Source: Tillus elongatus (taxonomy: Eukaryota; Arthropoda; Insecta; Coleoptera; Cleridae). Taken from it: a stretch of DNA of 64,000 bases. The stretch spans positions 16,317,471-16,381,470 of the forward strand of contig OZ023267.1 of the NCBI GenBank assembly GCA_964006375.1, given 5' to 3'. Position numbers and translations under genes: made by a program. Below, one piece after another: positions 37,001 through 49,100 of the stretch (position 1 is the first letter of the stretch; each line of letters begins with the position of its first letter). Below the pieces are notes generated by a model. The model was not told the DNA's origin, did not search any database, and was given only the letters and a program-made list of their open reading frames with translations.

Positions 37001-39116
37001 TGGCGATAACCTCACCTTTCTTCAATGTGACCCTGTTAGTTTGCACGTTAGCCACTCTTATGGGTATTGTCCTCTTCGGGTCTACTAAGCATCGTGCGAC
37101 GAGGGCACCATCATGTCTATCTTTTAGGGGCTCCGCTATGAGAGCAGACATACCATCAAGTTTCTTCTCTAGTCTGGCTCTGACAATCTTCTCACTGTTA
37201 CCAGGAATCCGTGTATCCTCGTCGACAATAAGTCTCACCCTGGGATTAGCTTCGCCTGCTGTTGGAGATAAATACAACTCTTCGTTACCGATTTTCAAGA
37301 TCTTATTCTGGAAGTCTACTGACAGGACATCGAAATCTTCCATTAAATCCAGGCCCAGAATAAATTCGTCGACGATTTCTGCGACGACAGCCCTTACCTG
37401 TAGCTCAGTACTGCCCAGCCTAATGAAAACAGTGGCCTCTCCATGCACAGGTATCCTATCTCCTTTTGCCGTCTCCAACACAGGCTGTTTGTTGGTCGTG
37501 AGTGCCGACCTGTTTGGCAACATGTCTGGACGTACAACGGATCTAGTAGCACCAGTATCGATGGTGAAACTGCATTGTCTTCCGTCTATGCTGCCAGGTA
37601 TAACGAGGCTCTCGCGGTAGCGTCGGATAGTGGAGACCCTGACCTTGAGGCCTTGGGTCTCGCATGCCACGTGTCGCCCACCTACACTGGCGTCTGGTCG
37701 TTTTCCCTGATGGCGCTCCCTGTTGGTATATTCTTGTCTTCTGCGAGCCACCTGTTGGGTTTGTAAGCACTGCCTACTTATGTGTCCTTTCCTACCACAC
37801 TTGTAGCATTCTATGTCTGACCAATCTGCTTTCGTCCTACGTGCCCCAACCGGTACAGTGAGCTTGCTTATGGCTTCTTTTATCATTTTCATTTCTTGTC
37901 TTAGTTCGGCTGTCGTGTCTGCAAAGTCCTCTATCTCCTTCACTTCGCGCAGCCTGTTGCGGCGAGGTTGAGATGCATTCTTCGCTGCTTCAAATTCCAA
38001 GCCATAAATTACGCAGTCCGTAAGTGTTTTGAACCTTCCGAGCCTTAAAGCTTGTTGCATTTCATTATCAAGTACCCCATCGATGAAGGTCTGGACGGTT
38101 ACCTGGTTGACAAATTCTTCTGGGGCTTGGGGATATGCCAGTCGCACAAGTTTCTCCACTTCGGCACTAAATTCTTGCAGCGTCTCATTTGGCTTCTGGA
38201 CCCTTGACTTTAGTTGTGTCTGGTAAACCTGGCTCATGTACTTGTTACCATATCTCAAATCTAGGGCCTGTATCACTGTTAAGTAGTTTTGCTGTTTAGA
38301 CTCCGGGATGTTCTGGAGGATTTCTAGGGCTTTACCTCGAAGCGAGAGAATTAAAGCAGTTGCTGCCTGTTGTTCGCTCCACCCATTGCTGAGAGCTGCC
38401 GCCTCAAACTGCCTCCTGTACATGGGCCACGATGTTTCTCCGTCAAAAGTCGGCGGCTTTAAGGTTCCATGAGGCTGCTGCACGGGTGGCATATCTTCTT
38501 CCGGACGATTTTGAACTGGGGATGTTCCAGTAACTCCTCTTGGTTGAGTTCTATCAGTCTGGCCCATTACCTGTTCTGTCCGTTCTTTCGGTGTGATTTC
38601 TGTGCCTTTCATGATCATCTTAATTTGTTCTTTCAACCCTTCAACTTCTTTCCATCGTTTGTTCCAATCCTTTACATTTTCTGTTACATTTTCTACTTTA
38701 CTGTTCACATTTTCTACTTTCTTGTCCACACTTTCTATTTGTTCGTTGATCAGTTCAATTTCCTCTTTTACATCGACTCTCATATTGTGAAACATACTTC
38801 GGAGGTCTTCTTTGTCTTCTAGTCGTCGTTTTTCGTCTTCTTCGCGTTGCTTATTGAGTTCTTCTTTATCTTCAAGACGCCTCTGTTCTTCCTCTTGTCG
38901 TCTTCTGTCGTCTTCTTCGCGTTGTCTCTTCAGTTCTTCTTTATCTTCAAGACGCCTCTGTTCTTCCTCTTGTCGTCTTCTCTCGTCTTCTTCGCGCCGT
39001 CTTCTTTCTTCTTCTTGTCGCCGTTGTTCGTCTTCTTCGCGTTGTCTTTTCAGTAAGTCCATCAACTCTTTGATTTCAGCCATCTTGTCGTAGTCAGTCG
39101 ATCTGGTGTTTACCAT
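34047..39116 (-). CDS. Fused Gag-Pol polyprotein of the gypsy element, intact
   Basis: 1,689 residues in one frame without the usual gag/pol frameshift. Order: charged coiled coil (about 20-105, with 25-residue repeats built on RRLEDKEEL), second coiled coil (110-175), and a Gag domain (about 218-390). A zinc knuckle CYKCGRKGHISRQC follows at 437-450, and aspartic protease with DTGA at 520-523 and ILGLDLMEDFD near 586-597. Reverse transcriptase has LDLKSGYWQ (Asp 875) and YLDD (937-940). RNase H shows LDTDASQYG (1084, 1086), Glu 1127 and Asp 1152. Integrase has an H-H-C-C finger (His 1328, His 1335, Cys 1365, Cys 1368), catalytic Asp 1397, Asp 1457 and Glu 1493, and a GPYLVTKKI (GPY/F) domain from 1636. 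All catalytic residues are present. A protease must process the fusion; how Gag is made in excess is unknown. The start is the first ATG, 60 bases inside the LTR. Confidence 0.98.
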   Translation of the reverse strand: MVNTRSTDYDKMAEIKELMDLLKRQREEDEQRRQEEERRRREEDERRRQEEEQRRLEDKEELKRQREEDDRRRQEEEQRRLEDKEELNKQREEDEKRRLEDKEDLRSMFHNMRVDVKEEIELINEQIESVDKKVENVNSKVENVTENVKDWNKRWKEVEGLKEQIKMIMKGTEITPKERTEQVMGQTDRTQPRGVTGTSPVQNRPEEDMPPVQQPHGTLKPPTFDGETSWPMYRRQFEAAALSNGWSEQQAATALILSLRGKALEILQNIPESKQQNYLTVIQALDLRYGNKYMSQVYQTQLKSRVQKPNETLQEFSAEVEKLVRLAYPQAPEEFVNQVTVQTFIDGVLDNEMQQALRLGRFKTLTDCVIYGLEFEAAKNASQPRRNRLREVKEIEDFADTTAELRQEMKMIKEAISKLTVPVGARRTKADWSDIECYKCGRKGHISRQCLQTQQVARRRQEYTNRERHQGKRPDASVGGRHVACETQGLKVRVSTIRRYRESLVIPGSIDGRQCSFTIDTGATRSVVRPDMLPNRSALTTNKQPVLETAKGDRIPVHGEATVFIRLGSTELQVRAVVAEIVDEFILGLDLMEDFDVLSVDFQNKILKIGNEELYLSPTAGEANPRVRLIVDEDTRIPGNSEKIVRARLEKKLDGMSALIAEPLKDRHDGALVARCLVDPKRTIPIRVANVQTNRVTLKKGEVIATCEPIDRVTLSKNVTPTALDRRLPVELVERFKNSWGQLNNMEMEMAVKFILEEADIFAQDKITGRTSLVQHRINTGDARPIRQPPRRLPFAKQSEIKAMVNEMLEDGVIEESNSPWSSPVVLVTKKDGTMRFCVDYRKLNDVTKKDSYPLPRIDDTLNTLAGSKWFSTLDLKSGYWQVELHKDDKEKTAFSTGNGLYQFKVMPFGLCNAPATFERLMELVLRGLTWETCLVYLDDVMVIGRTFDEHLSNLKQVFSRLRGANLQLNPKKCALFQKKVSFLGHVVSEKGIETDPEKIKAVRDWPVPRNKHEVRSFLGLCSYYRRFVKYFSSIAKPLHSLTENKVEFIWSPDCQESFRELKHRLLTAPILAYPQDEGLFILDTDASQYGIGAVLSQLQAGEEVVIGYFSKTFGKAERNYCVTRKELLAVVRSIEHFHSFLYGRTFRVRSDHSALQWLLNFRNPEGQIARWIEKLQSYDFRIEHRRGRSHANVDSLSRRPCSVHECKFCERQENKEIDKVTHQIKQLVAGQENNTDLDVNLEYIRDAQKTDPDLKNIREWLQKGKRPEWHDVSRFGAEVKGYWLQWDSLCLKNDMITRKWETADGRDCIYQTVVPSECIDSVLQELHNSRSGGHFGVNRTLARVRDRFYWINCRRSVEEWCKRCDQCASKKGPKTRSRGKMMQYISGTPWERVAVDIAGPFPITESGNRYIMVAMDYFSKWPEVAPIPNQEATTVAEALMENVISRHGVPLEIHTDQGRNFESEVWKSLMDLLGIKKTRTTPLHPQSDGMVERHNRTINQYLAMFVDENQRTWDKLIPLFLLAYRSSQHESTGYTPSMMLTGREMRLPIDMTRPPPNEDIADLATLPEYVADLEGKLRTIHRCVRDRLLLSSDRMKMRLDRRATPHTFKEGDAVWLYQPTRRKGLSPKLQKPWEGPYLVTKKINDLVYRIQLSPRTKPKVVHIERLSPYRGNEPPSWRPVNTVRDEQS
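38857..38995 (-). repeat. 75-bp tandem repeat in the gag 5' region
   Basis: The plus-strand unit beginning AGTTCTTCTTTATCTTCAAG occurs at 38857 and again at 38932. It encodes the 25-residue coiled-coil repeat. Shorter related RREED/RRQEEE units follow towards the N-terminus. Confidence 0.85.
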
Positions 39117-39155
39117 TTACAGCTAGCTTGCCGGTTCACTTCTTCACTCACTTAT

Positions 39156-39173
39156 CCCACACTTCTGACACCA
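39156..39173 (-). other. Primer binding site
   Basis: Minus-strand TGGTGTCAGAAGTGTGGG begins three bases inside the 5' LTR, as expected for a sequence pairing to a tRNA 3' end (CCA). The particular tRNA was not identified. Confidence 0.85.
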
Positions 39174-39176
39174 AAT

Positions 39177-40046
<870 letters not shown>

Positions 40047-41681
40047 AGCAAAGACATGTTTCGTCCATAGAAACACGTCCATATGCCGAAATAAAAGTTT
40101 GTCTGATATTGACAAATTAAGTCATTAGAATTTAAAATAAATAAATTTACTACAACAACGCACTTTCTGTGTTTGAACGTATCAGAAACAATATTTTGTA
40201 AGGTCATTGTAAGTCTTGACAAGGCAAAAAGCAAATGTTTATTTTGTCACAATTATCCCAACTAGCACAGGTGGTCGCTGGAACGTGGCAGCGACTCTCG
40301 TGATAACTTCTAAATGTTTTGCCGCAAGTCAGTGATCCGTTATAGGAACGTTCCAATCACAGAGCAACCACCAAAATGGGGAATGGCGGCGTGGTATCAG
40401 GAACTATCCAGCTACGTTCCAAAACCGTAGGCTTCACGTAGCGACGACGCGGCGAATATGTCTACACTAGCGTTCTTTGTCATGAAAATTATTTCACAGA
40501 ATAATATCTCTCTCTAACTCGTATTTTAATAAACCATCATTATCTTTCATTCCAATTATATAGATACCAGCGACAATACAAGTCAACATTAATAATTTTA
40601 TTTCTGATACTCTCTATTTGGATGCCTTGAGTACTTAAATCTAAACTAATGCAAATGTACTGACAAAATATAATGATTTGTGCACCCAGAAATTACACGC
40701 CTTCGAAATTTGCAGTTTTTAGTTAAAATTATATATCACGTACTATCGACATTCCATATAATTACCCTCAAAGTGCTGCAGTTTGTATTATAATTTAATT
40801 TTCTATACATGAAACTAATAGTTTTGTACAAATTTGCTGCGATAACTGCAAAAATAGCAGTAAATTATTTTTTAGATAATTATCCTAAGAGTGGAGGTAA
40901 TAATGGCGTCGTGAATCACCATCTACAAAATGTCGCCTTTCAAAACAAACACTGTTAAATCGCATTCACTAAAATATGGAACTTAGTAGTTACAGCGTGT
41001 CTTTGGTGCCGAATACTGAAAAATCGGAACTTTAAAGCTGTTTCCGCTGAAAGCTGCTAAGTGGAACTATGACTCAACATTATATAGTTACTCTTCAGTA
41101 ATCGCTACAGCGTAATCTATTAAAAGTGTGTTTATAGTTCTCGTTGCCACTCTTTGTTTTCGAAAACAGAAGATACTTTTGACATTCTGTACCTTGCCGT
41201 CACCTGTCATTTTAACTTTACAATGTTTTAGATTTTGTTATACATGCGTCTTGTGTTGAACTTTGTTTTATTACTTTTTTAAGAGAAAAGGAAAGTGCCT
41301 TATGAAAACCAAGATTCCTTAATAAAACATAACATAGTTGTTTTCATTAATCAGTAAGTTTCAGGTCGTGGTTTACATGCGTTTTGTCTTGTGCGTTGTT
41401 CGCGAAAACTTTTTGAAGAGAAAGGGAAAGCGTTTCATGAAAAACAAGATTCGTGAATAATACATTATAAAATATCGTTATTTTAACTAAACAAAACATA
41501 TGAGTAATTATTTGTGTAAATCGTTTCAACCAAAAAAAAACACGGCATATATATCACAGTGGTTCCTCACTTATGGAAAGAAAATGGTATTTTCTTGTGG
41601 CCAGAACACTTCGCCTCATTTGTAGTTAATGTTTCGCTGACGTTTATTGGCAATACTGGCGTGTTCGTAACATGATAATAG
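40047..41681. other. Unassigned sequence
   Basis: No gene recognised over 1.6 kb. TCCCAACTAGCA at 40256-40267 has an inverted match at 43130-43141, a weak hint of an older element enclosing the MITE. ORF 41347-41529 has no motif. Confidence 0.35.
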
Positions 41682-41683
41682 TA

Positions 41684-42482
41684 CAGGGCTTTCATTAATT
41701 CCCGAACCCCACGTGACCGGATTCTGTCTCTCTCTTATATGATATATGATTTTATGAGTTGGCAGTCAAAAAGTAACCAAAAAAAAAAAAAACCCACTAG
41801 ACTAGGGACCCTAAAGTTACTAAATCAATTGACAATTGACAGTTCAGTCCATTGGCGCTTATTTCTCCTTTTACGGTTATTTTGTATTTATATTGTGTAT
41901 TTTCCAATTTCGACCAGTGTTTATCTTCTTCAAATAATTGATAAAACAGTTTTTATCAAAACTTAGCATTTTCGTTCCGTTTTTACGTAAGTGTAGGTAT
42001 GTTAAGGTTATGTTGTTGACGATATTCGACATCGCATGGAACGAAACCCTACCAAATCTGTTCGTCGGTAATTTGCCCAAACAGGTACATATTTGTTACA
42101 TGTTACACAATACACATTCTTAAAACCGTAAACTAGAATTTTAAATAATCGGACCGCAATTTGTTTACGTACATTACAAAATTTTGATATCTATACAAAA
42201 TAAAAGTAATATTTTATTATGTTTTTAATTTATTTTTTAACATTCAATAACAGTAAACCATACATAAACATACTTGCTGTTAAAAATACTAAATAATAAA
42301 TACATTTAAGACCTTTACTGTTTCACCTCATTATAATTTTTATATTTTTTATAAAACCCCAAAGGAAATTTGAGACGACACTGGCAACTTAGGGATTTCA
42401 TTAAATCAGGTTGTACAACCGTGTATGCCGGGTTGCCTAACATAAGCGGTCACGTGGGGTTCGGGAATTAATGAAAGCCCTG
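41684..42482. mobile_element. MITE with perfect 36-bp inverted ends
   Basis: Ends CAGGGCTTTCATTAATTCCC…CACGTGACCG (41684-41719) and the exact inverse at 42447-42482, each followed by TA (41682-41683, 42483-42484), so a TA target duplication. 799 bp, no transposase. TA target and CAGGG terminus fit a Tc1/mariner-type source. The ORFs inside (41739-41966, 41938-42123) have no motif. Confidence 0.9.
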
Positions 42483-42484
42483 TA

Positions 42485-43719
42485 TTTTAAACTTCTGTTT
42501 TTGACTGCTTTGCTTCACCTGCCTGCAAAATGTTGCAGAATGTCTGTAACCTTTTGTTTGTTGGTCAAGTGGCTTGATTTTGTTGACGTATGGCATTCGC
42601 GTTGGAATTAAACACTCTTCTAGACTTGCATAACCTCAACAATGGTGTTAAGATGTAACAATTGTCGTTTAAAGATTACTGGGACTATAGGGTAAAAAAT
42701 ATTTAGAGCGAATCTGAAAGGTTACTACTACCTTATAGTAGCCACAAATAGTAGAATTTACACATGCAGGTAGCGGAAACGTGATTGTCACCGGAAAATA
42801 TCGCTATCAGGTTCCACAACTATTAGGGGTAATATGAAAATACCGGCAACGTCACGGCAACTATTAATACTATTTGAGAGTGGCTGCAACTTTAAAGTAG
42901 AAATTTAGTAACATAAGATGCTGTTTTCTACCCGGAACTTTTGAGTTATTCTATTAATATCGATGACGTTCCTAATACCTTGAAAGCAACTAGGAAGTTG
43001 AGTAACTCTAAAGTAGTCATAAGTGGTCAATATTACGCAAGTGTCACTGATAATGTGTAACATAAAGTTATTTACACCACACAGTCATAGAGTTATTTAA
43101 AGTTCCGGTCTCAATTGGCGTCACTTTGATGCTAGTTGGGATCGAGTCTAAAAATTGGCGATTTTTCAACAAAGATTCTGAAGCAAATCCTGTTTGTAAA
43201 TAACAAGTGCTGCAAGAAATGTGTTTCCAAAAGTCTTGGGATTCTGTTTAAATAGGTACTTTTCATTAAAATGTATGCAAAAAATTATTTGAACCCCCTT
43301 TTGAGAGTTTGTATATATGTAGTCATGAAACACGTCGCCACGTAATCATTTCGGACAGTTATTTATTCCTGGAGGGTTGACCAGTTGTTAAATGTTATAT
43401 TGATCGATTTCCAAACGAAGATTTTTAAACAAATACGGCTTATTAGGAACAAAATATTACGTGACAGGTCTTTAATGAGTTCTTATATTTTTGTTTGAAT
43501 TGTTACCCTACCACTTTTGTCTAACTGTTTGGAAAAAATAATTCAGGCAGCGTCACATAGAAGGCTACAGTATTTTATTAATTTCAAAAACTCTGGTCGC
43601 AGAAAGTGCGTTATGCTAGCGAATTAACATTAAAAATAAATATCTTCATTAATAAAGTGTTTTGGTTGACGAAGTGTGCAAGATGGTGGAAACGAGTAAA
43701 AATGATAATCCGTAACTAG
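42485..43719. other. Unassigned sequence
   Basis: Irregular TAGTAGC/ACTATT-rich sequence at 42700-43080. An RF1 module (GCAGAAAGTGCGTTATGCTA) at 43600-43619. Confidence 0.35.
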
Positions 43720-44065
43720 GTGAGTGGTAGACGTGCCGCCACCTAGTTGCGGAACCAAGTAGTATGTTGTCACGCCAGCTTCAAATAACACAAATTGTTA
43801 AAAAATAGAGACTGTATACAACTAACTAACAATTTAGTAAATTGTTAGCCCTGGCCCATTTCTACCCTAATATAGGGACAAAGTATGTAAGGCTAGATGC
43901 ATTCTCGCAACAATTAGAACCGTAGACCGGTTTCGCTCTCATTAGAGCTCTTCAGTACGGCATACTAATTGCAGCGAAAATACACCTATGAAGTAATACG
44001 GCTATAGTAGCCAGCCTTTCAACACTAAGTGAGTGGTGGACGTGGTTCCGCAACTAGGTGGCGGC
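43720..44065. repeat. Paired direct and inverted repeats
   Basis: GTGAGTGGTRGACGT occurs directly at 43720-43734 and 44029-44043. Each copy is followed by one arm of a perfect 22-bp inverted repeat, GCCGCCACCTAGTTGCGGAA… at 43735-43756 and its inverse at 44044-44065. This may be a small inserted element. It abuts the truncated 5' end of the next transposase. Confidence 0.7.
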
Positions 44066-44068
44066 ATA

Positions 44069-45012
44069 CATTTTGGAGTTAGTTGCAAAGTTTCGACAAA
44101 GTGGATCAGTACCTAACAAAAAACGGGATCCCGAACGTGAATTTCCTGTTAGAAATGAGACTACTGAGATTGAAGCTTTAGGACAAATTGCTGCAGACCC
44201 AACTTTGAGCACGAGAAAATTGGCCACTGTTTCAAACATCAAAAGAAGAATTATTCAGCGAATATTGAAGCATCATAAATTTCACCCGTATAAAATTCAT
44301 CTTGTACAACAACTAAATGAAGATGATTTTGGTCGGCGACTGGAGTTTTGTGAAATTATGACTGCACGAATAGCTGATAACGGAAACTTTCTGTTCAATA
44401 TCTGTTTTTCAGACGAGTGTACGTTTTTATTAAACTCTACAGTCAATTGTCATAATTTACGTTATTGGGCAGATAATAATGCAAGAAATTTTCACGAAGT
44501 CTCCACAAAAAATGGATGTCTGGACTGGCATTTTTTGAGACCGTTTAATCGGACCAATTTTTCTTGATGGCAATTTGAGTGGCGAAACGTATTTGGAGTT
44601 ACTAGAAGAAATCGTTTACCCTCTACTAATTGACATTGTTGAAAATGATGATCGCTATCAAGAAAATCAATTAGTGTTTCCACAAGATGGTGCTCCTCCA
44701 TATTTTTCAAAACGTGTTAGGAAGTTTTTGAACAAAGAGTTTCCAGAGCAATGGATTGGGCGTAGAGGTGCTATTGAGTGGCCCCCTAGATAACCGGATT
44801 TAACTCCTTTAGACTTATTTATATGGGACCAATTAAAGAGTAGAATTTACGCAACAGAACTGGAGTCTCTGGAAGAATTACGACGACGCATTGTTGAAGA
44901 ATGCCGTCTAATAAATCCACAAATGCTACAGAATGTCAGAGCTCGTTTTGAACAAAATTTGTACTTTTGTGTGGAAGCTGGTGGTCAACAATTTGAACAC
45001 TTACTTAACTGA
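44069..45012 (+). pseudogene. DD41D-type transposase, 5'-truncated and broken (copy D)
   Basis: A mariner-like transposase lacking only its first residues. The open part to 44567 carries AYILELVAKFRQSGSV (first helix-turn-helix), TRKLATVSNIKRRIIQRIL (second DNA-binding half) and CFSDECTFLL with the first catalytic Asp and its following Glu. A frameshift at about 44560 follows PFNRTNF. The next frame (44575-44793) has PQDGAPPYF (second Asp; Gln before it is preserved but the usual second Gln is Pro) and WPPR, then a stop where SPD should start. Beyond it PLDLFIW keeps the third Asp, and the gene ends EHLLN stop at 45012. Spacing again gives DD41D. It is a close relative of copy B (1803-2303). 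Confidence 0.88.
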
Positions 45013-45555
<543 letters not shown>

Positions 45556-45654
45556 CAATTTATTTTTCAAACCCATACATAGCTGTCCCGAAAGTTGTCC
45601 GAGCAACATAAAACCATTTGTATTAACATTTTTTTCGTATTTCATATATACAGG

Positions 45655-46330
45655 AATCTCTAATGTTTGCTTAAGAGAATTGACAGAGGCACGAATTCAA
45701 AATGCACAATTCCATGAAAATCGAAAAAAAAAACCAGTTAGCATCACTTTTACATTCCGATCGACTGAGGTGCTTTCCTAGGGCATGGAGATCCTTTGCC
45801 AGTACATTGTGATGATTGAACTTTTGTCCCAATGTCGTAGCCGTAAACCCAGGTTTCGTCTCCCGTTATGAGCCATTGGAGAATGTTTCATCGCCATTGT
45901 ATTGTTCAAGGAATTGCCGACAAACATCCAAGCGATGGGCCTTGTGTTCATCGATCGTCAAAGGCAGGAACCAATTTTTCAGCAACTCAATGCATGTTGA
46001 ATTTTTCAGTTAAAGTATAATGGCACGACCCAACTGAGATGCCAGCATCGTGAAATTTCTCTGACAGTGAATCAGCGATTTTTACGCACCAGATCGTTGA
46101 TTTTCCCAACCTGAAACTCATCAGTTGAAGACGAAGGCCTTCGTGGCCAAGGATCGTCTTTAATTGACTAATGATCACTTTTGGAACGCGAAGCCCATTC
46201 TTAACATTGCGTACGACTTGGAGCATCGTCTCTGTAAACTTCTCTCAAAAGTTGGAACGTTTCTGTGAAAGTCTTGCCCTGTTTAACGCAAAATATTACG
46301 TTGCATCGTTGTTTCAGAAAAACGCGCATT
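45655..46330 (-). pseudogene. mariner (DD34D-type) transposase, N-terminal two thirds, decayed
   Basis: On the minus strand, in shifting frames, it reads VGKINDLVRKNR and FHDAGISVGSCH (helix-turn-helix part), then GDETWVYGYD in degenerate form (first catalytic Asp). After that come [15 protein letters not shown] and [20 protein letters not shown]. This order is that of insect mariner transposases of the SETMAR-like type. Several stops and frameshifts are present. The part with the second and third Asp is missing, and the sequence ends in unrelated DNA near 45655. It is a different lineage from the DD41D and DD34E elements here. Confidence 0.75.
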
Positions 46331-46422
46331 TCAAAACTCGGCACTAACACTTAAACACGTTGCAAATAGCACAAAAACTAAACCATACTTCAATAGTCCA
46401 AGAACATGTGATGACAGATGAG

Positions 46423-47691
46423 GTTATGACAAATACTATATAATGACAATACAGGGCACTCCTATGCTTTAGCATTGGTGATATTTGTGACAAGCACACT
46501 AGCGCCACCTCGCGTGAAGTACTGACAACTGAGCGGGTAATTTGAATTGTATATTTACCTGCTTATTCTAAATTTAGACAATTGGTTTATTATAGATGAA
46601 TATAAAAAGTTGTACATGACAAAACAGTGAACATTTCCGGATTATATAGTTATAAATAGAATTTGCATCAACAATCAGCTTGAAACCCAAATGAATTTAG
46701 GATGAATAATTTTGCAAATATCTCTTACCCATAATCTTATTTCATCTTAATTCAAAATACTACCTTAAAACCGTTGTTAAACTACTATTTCAAGGGTGTG
46801 TATAGGAATATACTGAAAGCTGTTTTATTAAGTTACAATCTGTACTTACCTATAAATAATTGTTCTAGGTATAAATGGTAGCACAGTACTCAATTTGCTA
46901 TATCTCTACATGAAAACTGTCTTATTAATATAATATTTTAAAATATGTAACTGATATACTTAGTACATAATTAAGAAATTGTGCAGATGAAAAGTGAGAC
47001 TAACTCTCAATTCCGTGAATAAATCTATTATAGGGATGAATTTGCTATTTCTACTTGTCTCTTTAAAAACTTGTCTTGGGAAGATAATTAAAAGCGTTTA
47101 CCAAGTAAAACAATTTTAAATCTGAAAAAATGTAAAAAGTTATGCCATACTGAAATAAAAAAGGACACACAAGAATATAGAAAAACAGTTTTCTTATACC
47201 ATTTATTATTAATGCAAAACTTTTTTGCCTTCATATTGCTTTTTTTTTTGATGCACTGGGAGACAAGTTATGATTGAAGCCTTTCAACCATCTGTTTACA
47301 AAGTTAATCTATAAATAGGTACATGATGGTAAATATTACACAATAAATTATCTTCTGCGAACTGTACATATTGGCATAAAAATGATTCTGAATTTGTCTT
47401 CTGCTTCAAATCATATTCACGTTTCCTTTGGAAACCCATGAAATGTCTTAGATAGATTTAGCACATTATAATTGGAACAATTATAAATTGCACACACCCA
47501 ACCACTAACATTTATTTATTGTAAAAACACAGCTCAAACTTAATTATACACAGATAAACATCAGCAATTGCTAGTGTTACACGTTCTCGAACGACGTAAC
47601 ATCAGTACTATCCGCTAGTGGCGCTGATATTCTTGAAACACGAAATCAGCCGGAGTGTCCTGTATTGTCATTATACAGTATTTGGTTATGA
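46423..47691. mobile_element. Non-coding element with imperfect ~40-bp inverted ends
   Basis: Left end GTTATGACAAATACTATATA…GACAATACAGGGCACTCC (46423-46462). Right end GGAGTGTCCTGTATTGTCAT…ACAGTATTTGGTTATGA (47652-47691) is its inverse with few mismatches. A further inner match, CACTAGCGCCAC against GCTAGTGGCGCT, extends it to about 100 bp. The interior is AT-rich and without ORF. It sits beside the mariner remnant but need not be related. Confidence 0.65.
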
Positions 47692-49100
47692 TCAACGCAA
47701 TGCTGCCAACTGCAAAGCTATAATTATCCCAATTGGCGCGTAATTCAAAAAGTTCGGTATTTTTCTGAACAGGCCTCGTACACTGCTATAGTAGTCATTG
47801 CGTAATCACCTAGGAATGCCTAGGAATACAAAAAGCTGGCGACATAATTAACCGTAATAACTAGGATAATAATAGTACTATTAAAGGAAGGGAACATAAA
47901 ATAGGTAGCAATAGTGTTTACTCAACTAAAGTGTTTGAAGTTTATTAGACTGCAAATTTTATAGCTACTGTAAGAGTCTTAGTTAAAGAAGCCTCGAGTT
48001 TGATCTAAAAACTAATTTATAATTTAAAAAGCCATTGACGGCTTATATAAAGGAATCTTGATCCTGACTCTCTTGAACACAAAATCCAATACCAATTTCC
48101 CGAAGCCATCTAATAAATGATACAATATTGTTAAGTCGTGCCTGCGAACCAGAACAGCTAGTGGCGTCGATACAGTTTCGTCGCCCTTTGAGATTCATAA
48201 AGTGTCTGATCGATTAATATCTGGTTTTGTGAAGTCTGCAATGGCGTGATGAAGTGAGCGCGAGAGGCAACGTTAGCGATATGCCAGCGGATACGGGTTT
48301 ATCTCGGGAGGAAGAGAGCTAATGCTGAGGAACGATCCTAGGTGACAAAACGAGGCGAGCAGGCGATATGGAATATTAAGAGGTCTGACGAAGACGCGCA
48401 ATAGAAAATAAGAACCTCCAGACAGAAAACAGGAAAAGAGTGGTACATAAATAATGTCTTCAGTTCTGCATCTCGGCTCCCGTGCGCTTGTGGGAAACAA
48501 GAACAACAATAAAACATTTAGTCTGACATAGAATCAAAAGGCGAGTCACGCGCTAGCTAAAATATGGAAAGGGCTCCGGCAAAGTGTTTGATAATGTGCC
48601 GACTTATACGCATTTATCAAAATAACCGCTTAAAATCGAGTTGGTAGCAGATTCTGGAATCCTATCCGCGAACGCCTCTGATAAATCCAGTAATATTGCC
48701 TAATAAATTGCTATGTTTGTATCTGAAAAATAACTTTTATGTGTGGAGATAAAATCGTAAATTTTCTTCTATCAAAAACTAACCGAGAAAGATCGAAAAT
48801 TATTCCATATTTAGTACAATGTTTTGATCATGGCTTTAGCAACAGATTTCAAGGCAATAAAACACATAGGGTAACCTATTAATCCAGGAGTGATGATTTT
48901 AATCAAAAATTAATTGCATTCTTTTTTTTTGAAAAAAACTTTCAGTTATTAATATTTCATCCATGCCGACAATAGGCATGGATGCAAAACAATAATGTTT
49001 TGTATCCTCCTACTATGTCGAAAAGCATAACTATTAAACAATTGATCGTCCCTTTATTAATCTTATTTTTAAAAGGGTAGACATTGATCCAATCCAATCC
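47692..49100. other. Unassigned sequence with a GC-richer patch
   Basis: No gene recognised. 48231-48560 is clearly less AT-rich than its surroundings and unique in the window. ORF 48273-48509 has no motif. Confidence 0.4.

Noticed and set aside
34231..39093. Plus-strand ORFs opposite the gypsy gag-pol, up to 255 codons
   Set aside because: They are antisense shadows of the 1689-codon polyprotein, for example Ser-rich runs opposite the coiled coil.
40256..43141. Inverted TCCCAACTAGCA pair as ends of a 2.9-kb element
   Set aside because: Only 12 bases match, no target duplication is visible, and a similar word at 47733 has no partner. Recorded as a hint only.
44058..44567. An intact host gene derived from a transposase
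   Set aside because: The ORF is followed by a frameshift and a stop, and its 3' flank matches another dead copy at 2304-2682, so it is a transposon remnant.
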